16,518 bases of DNA, from NCBI GenBank assembly GCA_902475645.1, contig CABSAH010000019.1, positions 1 to 16,518 on the forward strand. Reading direction: 5' to 3'. Position 1 is the first letter of the stretch. Every line of letters begins with the position of its first letter. The position numbers were made by a program, and so were the translations under genes. Below, piece after piece: positions 1 to 5,926 of this stretch. This stretch comes from an uncultured Christensenellaceae bacterium. Lineage in GTDB: Bacteria > Bacillota > Clostridia > Christensenellales > CAG-138. Under the pieces are notes generated by a model. It was not told the origin of the DNA and made no database searches. It was given only the letters and a program-made list of their open reading frames with translations.

Positions 1-827
1 CGCGCCTTTATGCGCACAGGGAGGATACAGGCGGGCTGATGGAGTTTTTGCTGCTTAAAAGGCTTGACAACCACCGTTACGAGGCGCTTGTGCGCCCCGG
101 CAAGCGCGCAAAGCCCGGCCTTATATATAAGGTTACGGATGAATTGAGCATAGAGATAGAATCCCCCACAGACGCGGGCGGCAGGATAGTATACCTGCAT
201 TACGAGGGCATACTTGAGGAGGTGCTGGACCGCTGCGGGGAAACTCCGCTGCCGCCGTATATAACCGAACGGCTTGAGGATAAGGAGCGCTACCAAACCG
301 TTTATGCAAAGCAAAACGGCTCCGCCGCCGCGCCCACGGCGGGGCTGCACTTTACGGAGGAGCTGCTCAAAAAGGTGCAGGATATGGGCGTTGAAATAGC
401 GGATGTGCTGCTGCACGTGGGTCTTGGCACATTCCGTCCGGTATCGACGGAAAACGTGGAAGAGCACCATATGCACAGCGAATACTACGAAATGAGCGAG
501 GCTTCCGCGCAAAGGATAAACCGCGCCCGTCAGAACGGGGGCAGGATAATAGCCGTTGGAACAACGTCGTGCCGCACGCTTGAAAGCGTGAGCGACGAGA
601 ACGGCACGGTTCATGCCAAAAGCGGCTATACGGACATATTCATAACCCCCGGCTACCGCTTTAAGGCCGTTGATGGGCTTATAACCAATTTCCATCTGCC
701 CGAATCCACGCTGCTTATGCTCGTAAGCGCCCTATGTTCGCGTGAAGAGGTGATGGCAATATACGCCCACGCCGTGGAGGAACGCTATCGCTTTTTCAGC
801 TTTGGCGATTGCTGCCTGTTCCTGTGA
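1..827 (+). CDS. queA: tRNA preQ1(34) S-adenosylmethionine ribosyltransferase-isomerase (QueA), 5'-truncated by window edge
   Basis: QueA moves the ribosyl part of S-adenosylmethionine onto preQ1 at tRNA position 34, giving epoxyqueuosine. It acts in the cytoplasm in queuosine synthesis. The reading frame is open from base 3, so the gene begins upstream; the first visible residues, RLYAHREDTGGLMEFLLLKR, are internal QueA sequence and the ATG at 39 is not the start. There are 274 visible residues, and family members are about 340, so roughly 70 N-terminal residues are missing. Recognisable blocks are PTAGLHFT, HVGLGTFRPV, GTTSCRTLES and TNFHLPESTLLMLVSAL, then the C-terminal YRFFSFGD. The final GDCCLFL differs slightly from the commoner GDAMLIL-like ending. 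tgt, the preceding enzyme of the same pathway, lies 676 nt downstream, beyond a toxin-antitoxin pair. Identification is secure. Confidence 0.96.
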   Translation, partial: RLYAHREDTGGLMEFLLLKRLDNHRYEALVRPGKRAKPGLIYKVTDELSIEIESPTDAGGRIVYLHYEGILEEVLDRCGETPLPPYITERLEDKERYQTVYAKQNGSAAAPTAGLHFTEELLKKVQDMGVEIADVLLHVGLGTFRPVSTENVEEHHMHSEYYEMSEASAQRINRARQNGGRIIAVGTTSCRTLESVSDENGTVHAKSGYTDIFITPGYRFKAVDGLITNFHLPESTLLMLVSALCSREEVMAIYAHAVEERYRFFSFGDCCLFL

Positions 828-829
828 GG

Positions 830-858
830 TTGACATTATATCAAAATTTGTATAAAAT
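830..858 (+). promoter_or_regulatory. Promoter of the toxin-antitoxin operon
   Basis: A perfect TTGACA -35 box at 830-835 is followed after 17 nt by TAAAAT at 853-858, one mismatch from the consensus -10. It begins two bases after the queA stop codon and predicts transcription from about 865, a short leader before the GGAGG at 876-880. A perfect TATAAT also occurs at 864-869, but it has no spaced -35 and would leave almost no leader. Spacing and boxes are seen directly; promoter activity is inferred. Confidence 0.75.
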
Positions 859-869
859 ATTGATATAAT
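835..869. promoter_or_regulatory. 35-bp near-perfect palindrome, probable antitoxin operator
   Basis: Outer arms ATTATATCAA (835-844) and TTGATATAAT (860-869) are exact reverse complements. Inside them, ATTT (846-849) pairs with AAAT (855-858), so 14 of 17 possible base pairs form around a centre at 852. The dyad covers the promoter spacer and the -10 box. Phd/YefM-type antitoxins, alone or with the toxin, bind palindromes over their own promoter and repress it. That role is inferred here from position and symmetry. Confidence 0.72.
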
Positions 870-888
870 AATTGCGGAGGTGACAGCA

Positions 889-1164
889 TTGCCGGCTATA
901 AGACCGAGTTCCGACCTTCGGAACGGATACAATGAAATATCGGAATTTTGCCATAAGTACAATGAACCCGTTTACATAACAAAGAACGGCACGGGGGATT
1001 TAGCCGTTATGAGCATAGAAACCTATGAGCGGCTCGTTGGGAGGTTTGAGCTTTATTCCTTAATGGAAAAAGGGCTGAACGATGCGGAGCATGGCAGGGT
1101 GCAAAAAGCGGACGATGTTTTTGCGCGGATAGAGCAAAGGCTTGGGCAGGGCAAAAATGGATAA
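889..1164 (+). CDS. Type II antitoxin, Phd/YefM family
   Basis: This is probably the antitoxin of a two-gene toxin-antitoxin module: its C-terminus would neutralise the toxin encoded next and its N-terminus bind the operon operator. The 91-residue product begins MPAIRPSSDLRNGYNEISEF and contains EPVYITKNGTGDLAVMSIETYE, the Phd/YefM DNA-binding and dimerisation fold (about residues 1-55), then a charged helical tail of the kind that wraps the toxin. I chose the TTG at 889 because GGAGG (876-880) lies 8 nt before it. The in-frame GTG at 880 overlaps that site and could not use it. The stop overlaps the toxin start by 8 nt, implying translational coupling. Codon use resembles neighbouring genes, so there is no sign of very recent transfer. 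The family is certain; activity is untested. Confidence 0.9.
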   Translation: MPAIRPSSDLRNGYNEISEFCHKYNEPVYITKNGTGDLAVMSIETYERLVGRFELYSLMEKGLNDAEHGRVQKADDVFARIEQRLGQGKNG

Positions 1165-1471
1165 TTATTCCGTTATGATATCGGCAACGGCAGGCGAGGA
1201 TGCGGCGGGCATAGCGGACTATATAGCCTATACGCTTCTTGATCCGCAAGCGGCAATACGGCTGATAGGCAGGCTGAAGGAAGCCGTAAACTCGCTTAAA
1301 ACCATGCCCGAAAGGCATCCGCTTGTTGCGGAAGGATATTTGGCGCTTCGCGGCATACGGATGATATGCGTGGAAAATTACTGCGTTTTTTATACCGTGG
1401 ACAAGGCCGAACACAATGTAACGATAATCCGCATACTATACAAAAAACGGGCGTGGGAAAGGCTGCTTTGA
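1157..1471 (+). CDS. Type II toxin, RelE/ParE superfamily
   Basis: This is probably the toxin of the pair. RelE members cut mRNA on the ribosome, while ParE members poison gyrase. The 104-residue protein has the small alpha/beta toxin fold: an N-terminal strand (MDNYSVMIS), two helices (about 12-50) with the DPQAAIRL segment common in the family, then strands containing RGIRMICVENYCVFYTV and the ending IIRILYKKRAWERLL. Arg65, Arg68, Tyr75, Tyr79, Arg92 and Arg98 are candidate functional residues, but I cannot tell RelE-type from ParE-type activity by eye. The start is the ATG at 1157, inside the end of the antitoxin gene. An in-frame TTG at 1142 would add five residues but is less plausible. 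The gene ends 31 nt before tgt, so the operon promoter may also read into tgt. Confidence 0.88.
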   Translation: MDNYSVMISATAGEDAAGIADYIAYTLLDPQAAIRLIGRLKEAVNSLKTMPERHPLVAEGYLALRGIRMICVENYCVFYTVDKAEHNVTIIRILYKKRAWERLL

Positions 1472-1502
1472 TTGCCCTGACCGCGGCAATACAGGAGGAA
1501 GG

Positions 1503-2621
1503 ATGAACAAATTCCGTTTTGAACTTATACATACCTGCGCGCAGACGGGCGCGCGGCTGGGGCGGCTGCATACGCCGCACGGCGTTATAAACACGCCCTG
1601 CTATATGCCCGTGGGCACGCAGGCCACCGTTAAGGCCATGACCCCGCGCGACCTTGCGGACACGGGCAGCGAAATATGCCTTGCAAACACCTACCATCTT
1701 TTTGAACGCCCCGGGCACGAGCTTGTGCGCGAGGCGGGCGGGCTGCATGAATTTATGCGCTGGGATAAGCCTATTTTGACCGATTCGGGCGGATTTCAGG
1801 TATTCAGCCTTGCCGTAGCCAACAAGATAAAGGAGGACGGGGTTGAGTTCCGTTCGCTTATAGACGGCAAAAAGCATTTCTTCACGCCCGAAAGCGTTAT
1901 GGAAATTGAAGAAGCGCTGGGCGCGGATATTGCCATGGCCTTTGACGAATGCGCGCCGTGGCCGAGCGAGGAAAGCTACGCCCGCGCAGCAATGAACCGC
2001 ACGCACCGCTGGGCGCAGCGCTGCAAAAAGGCGCATACGCGCGAGGATCAGGCGCTGTTCGGCATAGTGCAGGGCGGCACATATAAGCACCTGAGGATAG
2101 AAAGCGCAAAAACGCTTGCCGATATGGATTTCCCCGGCTACGGCATAGGCGGGCTTTCCGTGGGCGAGCCTAAGCCGCTGATGTACGAAATGCTTGAAGC
2201 GATCGCCCCGTATATGCCAAAGGACAAGCCGCGCTATCTTATGGGCGTGGGAAGTCCGGACTGCCTTGTTGAAGGGGCAATCCGCGGGATTGATATGTTC
2301 GACTGCGTATTGCAGACGCGCATTGCCCGAAACGGGCTTGCGCTTACGTCAAACGGCAAAAAGATGCTTAGGAACGCCACGTTTGAGCATGATTTTTCCG
2401 TTATAGAGGAAGGGTGCGACTGCTACGCCTGTTCAAACGGCTTTACCCGTGCATATATACGTCACCTTGTAAAATGCAAGGAGATACTGGCCGCGCAGCT
2501 TATAACAATGCATAACATACGCTTTTCTCAGCGCCTTATGGCGGGCATAAGGCAGGCAATAGCGGAGGACAGGCTTATGGACTTCCGCAACGAATGCATG
2601 GCAAAAGGAATGTTTGACTGA
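1503..2621 (+). CDS. tgt: tRNA-guanine(34) transglycosylase (Tgt)
   Basis: Tgt swaps guanine 34 for preQ1 in GUN-anticodon tRNAs; QueA then completes the sugar transfer. The protein is 372 residues, normal for a bacterial Tgt. Catalytic and binding residues are visible: Asp94 in TDSGGFQ, Asp149-Glu-Cys150 for base recognition, GIVQGG (187-192), GIGGLSVGE (214-222), and the nucleophile Asp267 in FDCVLQTR. The zinc site is Cys305, Cys307, Cys310 (CDCYAC) and His337. Residue 271 is Gln; in Tgt proteins I know this position is normally Pro (DCVLPTR or DCVMPTR). AGGAGG (1493-1498) sits 4 nt before the ATG. The last codons overlap or abut the start region of tsaE, so the two are probably co-transcribed. 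Identification is secure. Confidence 0.97.
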   Translation: MNKFRFELIHTCAQTGARLGRLHTPHGVINTPCYMPVGTQATVKAMTPRDLADTGSEICLANTYHLFERPGHELVREAGGLHEFMRWDKPILTDSGGFQVFSLAVANKIKEDGVEFRSLIDGKKHFFTPESVMEIEEALGADIAMAFDECAPWPSEESYARAAMNRTHRWAQRCKKAHTREDQALFGIVQGGTYKHLRIESAKTLADMDFPGYGIGGLSVGEPKPLMYEMLEAIAPYMPKDKPRYLMGVGSPDCLVEGAIRGIDMFDCVLQTRIARNGLALTSNGKKMLRNATFEHDFSVIEEGCDCYACSNGFTRAYIRHLVKCKEILAAQLITMHNIRFSQRLMAGIRQAIAEDRLMDFRNECMAKGMFD

Positions 2622-2622
2622 T

Positions 2623-3078
2623 ATGAAGGAGCTTGTGCTTGACGCGCTTACGGAGCAGGACACCGCACGCATAGGCAAAAGGCTTGGCGAAGGGCTGTTT
2701 CCGGGCGCGTTTATCGCGCTGTACGGCGGCCTTGGCGCGGGCAAAACAACGCTTACAAGGAGCATTGCGCTATCCCTTGGCATACGCGGCATATTGAGCC
2801 CCACGTTCACAATAGTGCGCGAATACGCGGGGCGCATACCGCTTTTCCACTTTGACGCATACCGTTTGGGCGATGCGGACGAGCTTTACGCAATAGGCTT
2901 TGACGAGTACATGAGCCGGGGCGGGGCGATAATAATGGAATGGTGCGAAAACGTTGCGGACGCTTTGCCCCGCGAAAGGCTTGAAATACACATTCAGGGC
3001 AGCGGGGACGAGCCGCGCTCCATGCGCATGGCCGCCTTTGGCGCGGCGCATGAAGGGCTTACGGAGGGCTTAGTGTGA
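2623..3078 (+). CDS. tsaE: tRNA t6A biosynthesis ATPase TsaE
   Basis: TsaE is the ATPase that works with TsaB and TsaD to place threonylcarbamoyl on A37 of ANN-decoding tRNAs in the cytoplasm. The 151-residue protein, typical in length, has Walker A GGLGAGKTT (35-43), the SPTFTIVREY block (59-68), FHFDAYRL (75-82), GFDEY (92-96) and the EW pair at 107-108 that mark the family. Start choice is uncertain. ATG 2623 lies 13 nt after AGGA (2606-2609), whereas the in-frame TTG at 2614 is only 4 nt after it and would overlap tgt by 8 nt; only three residues are at stake. The gene ends in a 4-nt GTGA overlap with tsaB, indicating coupled translation. Confidence 0.95.
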   Translation: MKELVLDALTEQDTARIGKRLGEGLFPGAFIALYGGLGAGKTTLTRSIALSLGIRGILSPTFTIVREYAGRIPLFHFDAYRLGDADELYAIGFDEYMSRGGAIIMEWCENVADALPRERLEIHIQGSGDEPRSMRMAAFGAAHEGLTEGLV

Positions 3079-3749
3079 AAACCATATTGATAATATCCAC
3101 GTCCGGCCGTGCGGCAAGCGCAGCAATAAGCCGCGGCGGAAGGGTAATACGCTCGGTGCTTAGCGACAACGGCCTTACCCATTCCGAAACCATAATGCCG
3201 CTTATAGACAGTCTTTTTGATGATGAAATAAAACCTTGCGACTTGGACGCAATATGCGCGGACGTTGGGCCGGGCTCCTTTACGGGGGTGCGCATAGGCG
3301 TATGCATAGCCAACGCCATGGCGTATGCGCTGAATCTGCCGGTTATAGAGGTTAGCTCGCTGCGCGCGCTTGCGGACGCGGCGGACACGGCAAGACCCGT
3401 ATGCGCGTTGATAGATGCGCGAAACGGCAACGGCTATGCCGCGCTTTATGCCGACGGGGATGAGCTGATAGCTCCCAAGGCCGTGATTGTAAGCGAGCTT
3501 TTGGCAGAGCTGCCCCAAAACACCGTTTTTACGGGGGACGGCGCAGGTGTGCATCGCGCCGCCATAACAGCCGCGCTGAAAGACGCCGGATTTGCGGCGG
3601 AGGAAAAATACATACTCAGAGCGGATATGGCCGCCAAGTGCGCTGACGGAATGCTTGAACGCGGCGAAACGGTTGAGGAAGCGCGTCCGCTTTACCTTAG
3701 GCCCACGCAGGCGGAGCGAATGTATAAGGCAAAGGAGCAGGCAAAATGA
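3075..3749 (+). CDS. tsaB: tRNA t6A biosynthesis protein TsaB
   Basis: TsaB is the non-catalytic partner that dimerises with TsaD in the t6A complex. The 224-residue protein has an N-terminal ASKHA-fold strand (MKTILIISTS), the conserved LTHSETIMPLID segment (34-45), and the signature GPGSFTGVRIG (65-75). Most homologues begin with an IDTS-like motif; here it is IISTS, a minor deviation. It starts with GTG at 3075, overlapping the tsaE stop by 4 nt, and ends in an ATGA overlap with rimI at 3746-3749. This is the usual tsaE-tsaB-rimI order, but tsaD, which often follows, is not in the window. Confidence 0.94.
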   Translation: MKTILIISTSGRAASAAISRGGRVIRSVLSDNGLTHSETIMPLIDSLFDDEIKPCDLDAICADVGPGSFTGVRIGVCIANAMAYALNLPVIEVSSLRALADAADTARPVCALIDARNGNGYAALYADGDELIAPKAVIVSELLAELPQNTVFTGDGAGVHRAAITAALKDAGFAAEEKYILRADMAAKCADGMLERGETVEEARPLYLRPTQAERMYKAKEQAK

Positions 3750-4228
3750 GCGATATAGTCCGCCCCATGCAGGCGATGGATATTAACAGGGTGCATGAGC
3801 TTGAAACCACCTGTTTCCGCACGCCATGGTCGCGCGATTCGCTTGCGGGGGAATTGAAGAACAGGATAGCGCATTATCTCGTATTTGAACGGGACGGCCG
3901 CGTGGAGGCTTACGCCGGAATGTGGATAATATACGAAGAAGCGCATATAACAAACGTTGCCGTAGACCCTGCGTTCAGGCGGCAGGGCATAGCAAAGCGC
4001 GTTATGCTTTGCATGATGCGCACGGCAAAGCTTTTCGGCGCAAGCGAAATGACGCTTGAGGTGCGCGAAAACAACCTTGGCGCGCAGGCGCTCTATGCCC
4101 AGCTTGATTTTGAAAAGGCGGGCGTAAGAAAGGGCTATTATACCGATACGGGTGAGGCCGCATATATAATGTGGAACCGCGATATCGGCTTGACACTGGA
4201 AAAAAGCAATGTTACCATAAACCTATAA
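3746..4228 (+). CDS. rimI: Ribosomal protein S18-alanine N-acetyltransferase-like (RimI), GNAT family
   Basis: RimI-type GNAT enzymes acetylate the N-terminal amino group of proteins, classically ribosomal protein S18, using acetyl-CoA. The 160-residue protein has the GNAT core: an N-terminal helix with CFRTPWS (23-29), ITNVAVDPAFRRQGIA (68-83) with the acetyl-CoA loop RRQGIA, then LEVRENNLGAQALYAQLDFEKAG (104-126). In this last segment Glu105 and Tyr117 occupy the usual catalytic positions. Position after tsaB with an ATGA overlap is the standard RimI context and supports this over other GNATs. About 15 residues follow the usual core end (MWNRDI), a slightly long and poorly conserved-looking tail. 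The substrate is inferred from homology and context. Confidence 0.92.
   Translation: MSDIVRPMQAMDINRVHELETTCFRTPWSRDSLAGELKNRIAHYLVFERDGRVEAYAGMWIIYEEAHITNVAVDPAFRRQGIAKRVMLCMMRTAKLFGASEMTLEVRENNLGAQALYAQLDFEKAGVRKGYYTDTGEAAYIMWNRDIGLTLEKSNVTINL
4190..4218 (+). promoter_or_regulatory. Possible promoter for ridA
   Basis: A perfect TTGACA at 4190-4195, inside the end of rimI, is followed after exactly 17 nt by TACCAT (4213-4218), four of six matches to the -10 consensus. Initiation near 4225 would give a leader of about 30 nt ending in AAGGAG (4241-4246). The 28-nt gap after rimI and the otherwise tight overlaps upstream fit a new transcript beginning here. The -10 is weak, so confidence is moderate. 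Confidence 0.4.
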
Positions 4229-4256
4229 ATATAAAACATAAAGGAGATATACAGGA

Positions 4257-4655
4257 ATGAAACAGCAGATAAACGCCGCCAACGCACCCGCCGCAATAGG
4301 CCCCTATTGCCACGCGATAGAGATGGAAGGCTTCATATTCACCTCCGGTCAGCTTGGCATAGACCCCGCCACGGGCAAGCTGTGCGAAGGGGTTGAGGCG
4401 CAGGCAAGGCAGGCCTTCACCAACCTAAAAAACGTTCTGGAAAGCGCCAACGCCTCCATAGACGATGTACTCAAAACCACCGTATTCATGGTTGATTTGG
4501 CGGACTTTGGCAAGGTGAACGCAATATATGCCGAATTCTTCGGCCCCAACTATCCGGCAAGGAGCTGCGTGCAGGTTGCCGCGCTTCCCGCGGGCGGCTT
4601 GGTTGAAATTGAAGCCGTTGCCAACAAGGCGGCCGACGAAGTAGCCTCCTTCTAA
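4257..4655 (+). CDS. ridA: RidA family enamine/imine deaminase
   Basis: RidA proteins hydrolyse reactive enamine/imine intermediates, such as 2-aminoacrylate made by PLP enzymes, to ketoacids and ammonia, protecting other PLP enzymes. The 132-residue length is normal for the trimeric family. Key residues are visible: Tyr17 in AAIGPY, Gly31 in TSGQLGID, Arg102 in NYPARSCVQVAALP (the substrate-carboxylate arginine) and Glu118 in LVEIEAVA. The usual GPYSQA is GPYCHA here, a conservative-looking change near the active site. AAGGAG at 4241-4246 is 10 nt before the ATG, with a second AGGA nearer. It has no evident functional link to its neighbours. Deaminase assignment rests on the conserved Arg and Glu. 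Confidence 0.94.
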   Translation: MKQQINAANAPAAIGPYCHAIEMEGFIFTSGQLGIDPATGKLCEGVEAQARQAFTNLKNVLESANASIDDVLKTTVFMVDLADFGKVNAIYAEFFGPNYPARSCVQVAALPAGGLVEIEAVANKAADEVASF

Positions 4656-4664
4656 GGGGCGGCC

Positions 4665-5894
4665 ATGCAATGCCGTAACGCGGCAAATAATGCATTTAAT
4701 TTTCGCCCCCTCGTTTGCGCGGCATTCGGCCTTGGCGCAGGGGTGGCGATGGGTATGCACATAAGCGGAGCGCGCGTCTTTTTGGCGGCGCTCCTTTTGC
4801 TTATCGCGGCATATATAATGCATATCAAAAAGCGCCGCGCGGCCGTGATTTTGCTCATATGCGCCGCGGCGGGGCTGCTGCGCGTGGCTTCCTATGCCTT
4901 CCTTCCGCGTGATGAGGTGGGCGAAATAGTCAAAAACGCCCGCTTTTCGCACAGCCGGCCGCCTGCCGTGCTTATGGGCGCCGCAGAAAGCCTGTATGCG
5001 CGGTGCGATGCGCTGTTTAACGAAGCCTCGCCCCTTGCGCGGGCAATACTGCTTGGGGACAAAAGCACACTCGGCTATTTTCAGCGGTATGCGTTCCGCG
5101 CCTGCGGCGTATCGCACACGCTGGCGCTCAGCGGGCTGCATGTATCCGCGCTTACGCTTGTTTTACTGCGCTTTATACCGCCCACGCGCCCAAGGCTCCG
5201 CGCCGTTGGCGTATTCGCGTTCCTCGGCATATACTGCGCCGTGGCGGGCTTCCCCGCAAGCCTTATGCGCGCTGCAATAATGTTCATGTGCATTGTGCTT
5301 GCCCCGCTTTGCCTAAGGCGCAGCGATACCGCGTCCGCGCTTTCGCTTGCGTTTATAATAATCGCCGTAATTGAGCCGCTTAGCATCTATTCGGCGGGCT
5401 TCTGCCTTTCGTTCTCCGCCGTTGCGGGCATAGCCATGCTGTATGCGCCCATTATGCGGCGTCTCCCCCGCCCCCTTGCGCCCGTGGCAACCACCGTTGC
5501 GGCCTCCCTCGGCACGCTGCCGTTCACGGTTGTTTTCTTTGGTCGGTTAAGCACATATTCAATAATTGCAAACATATTCATAGTGCCGCTGATAACGCTT
5601 GCGCTCCCCATCGGGCTTGCGGCGCTTTTGCTTTCGTATATATCCATGCCGCTCGGCGCGCTTATAGCCGTTCCTTCGCGGCTTCTGCTGGGCGCGGGCG
5701 AAAGCGTGAGCGCGGCCATTGCATCGCTGCCGTATGCGCAGGCGGAGCTGAGCGGCTTTAATGCGCTTACATGCGCGCTGTATTTTGCCGCGCTTATTAT
5801 GCTTTCCAAATATTGCCTTATGGATAAAAACAAAAAGCTGCTTTGCGGCTGCGTATTGCTTACGCTCTGTGCGTTCGGCGTTGTTCTTGCTTGA
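4665..5894 (+). CDS. comEC: ComEC/Rec2-type competence channel core, lacking OB-fold and metallo-beta-lactamase domains
   Basis: ComEC is the membrane channel that carries single-stranded DNA into the cytoplasm during transformation. This 409-residue protein has two N-terminal membrane segments (about 14-52 and 58-77), a short soluble link, then the Competence domain beginning ARAILLGDKSTLG (125-137) and GVSHTLALSGLHVS (148-161), followed by about six to eight hydrophobic segments including PASLMRAAIMF (197-207). It stops after a last hydrophobic segment near 390-409. Typical ComEC proteins are 700-800 residues, with an OB-fold before the channel and a metallo-beta-lactamase-like nuclease domain after it; neither is present. 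The frame is intact with no visible frameshift. The gene directly precedes holA, the usual Bacillota synteny, so it is probably the true comEC locus. The start ATG is preceded by AAGGGG (4654-4659). Functional DNA uptake is uncertain. Confidence 0.86.
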   Translation: MQCRNAANNAFNFRPLVCAAFGLGAGVAMGMHISGARVFLAALLLLIAAYIMHIKKRRAAVILLICAAAGLLRVASYAFLPRDEVGEIVKNARFSHSRPPAVLMGAAESLYARCDALFNEASPLARAILLGDKSTLGYFQRYAFRACGVSHTLALSGLHVSALTLVLLRFIPPTRPRLRAVGVFAFLGIYCAVAGFPASLMRAAIMFMCIVLAPLCLRRSDTASALSLAFIIIAVIEPLSIYSAGFCLSFSAVAGIAMLYAPIMRRLPRPLAPVATTVAASLGTLPFTVVFFGRLSTYSIIANIFIVPLITLALPIGLAALLLSYISMPLGALIAVPSRLLLGAGESVSAAIASLPYAQAELSGFNALTCALYFAALIMLSKYCLMDKNKKLLCGCVLLTLCAFGVVLA

Positions 5895-5919
5895 ACCGCC
5901 GCGCCTAATCGGCTATAAT
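5891..5919 (+). promoter_or_regulatory. Promoter of holA, placed for a leaderless transcript
   Basis: TTGAAC (5891-5896), overlapping the comEC stop, is followed after 17 nt by a perfect TATAAT (5914-5919). The holA ATG begins at 5927, seven bases after the -10 box, where transcription would be expected to start. No purine-rich ribosome site lies between. Boxes and spacing are seen directly; leaderless initiation is inferred. Confidence 0.68.
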
Positions 5920-5926
5920 TAAATTT

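Noticed and set aside
864..869. Perfect TATAAT considered as the TA promoter -10
   Set aside because: It has no -35 at 16-18 nt, and the start it predicts would fall on the ribosome site. It is explained as part of the right arm of the palindrome.
1471..1490. Hairpin ATTGCC/GGCAAT before tgt considered as a preQ1 riboswitch or terminator
   Set aside because: It is a simple 6-bp stem with an 8-nt loop. It lacks the A-rich tail and loop bases of class I preQ1 riboswitches and has no T-run, so neither call is supported.
1296..2090. Open minus-strand frame of about 264 codons
   Set aside because: It is antisense to the toxin gene and tgt, with a low-complexity Arg/Ala-rich translation; a shadow of tgt.
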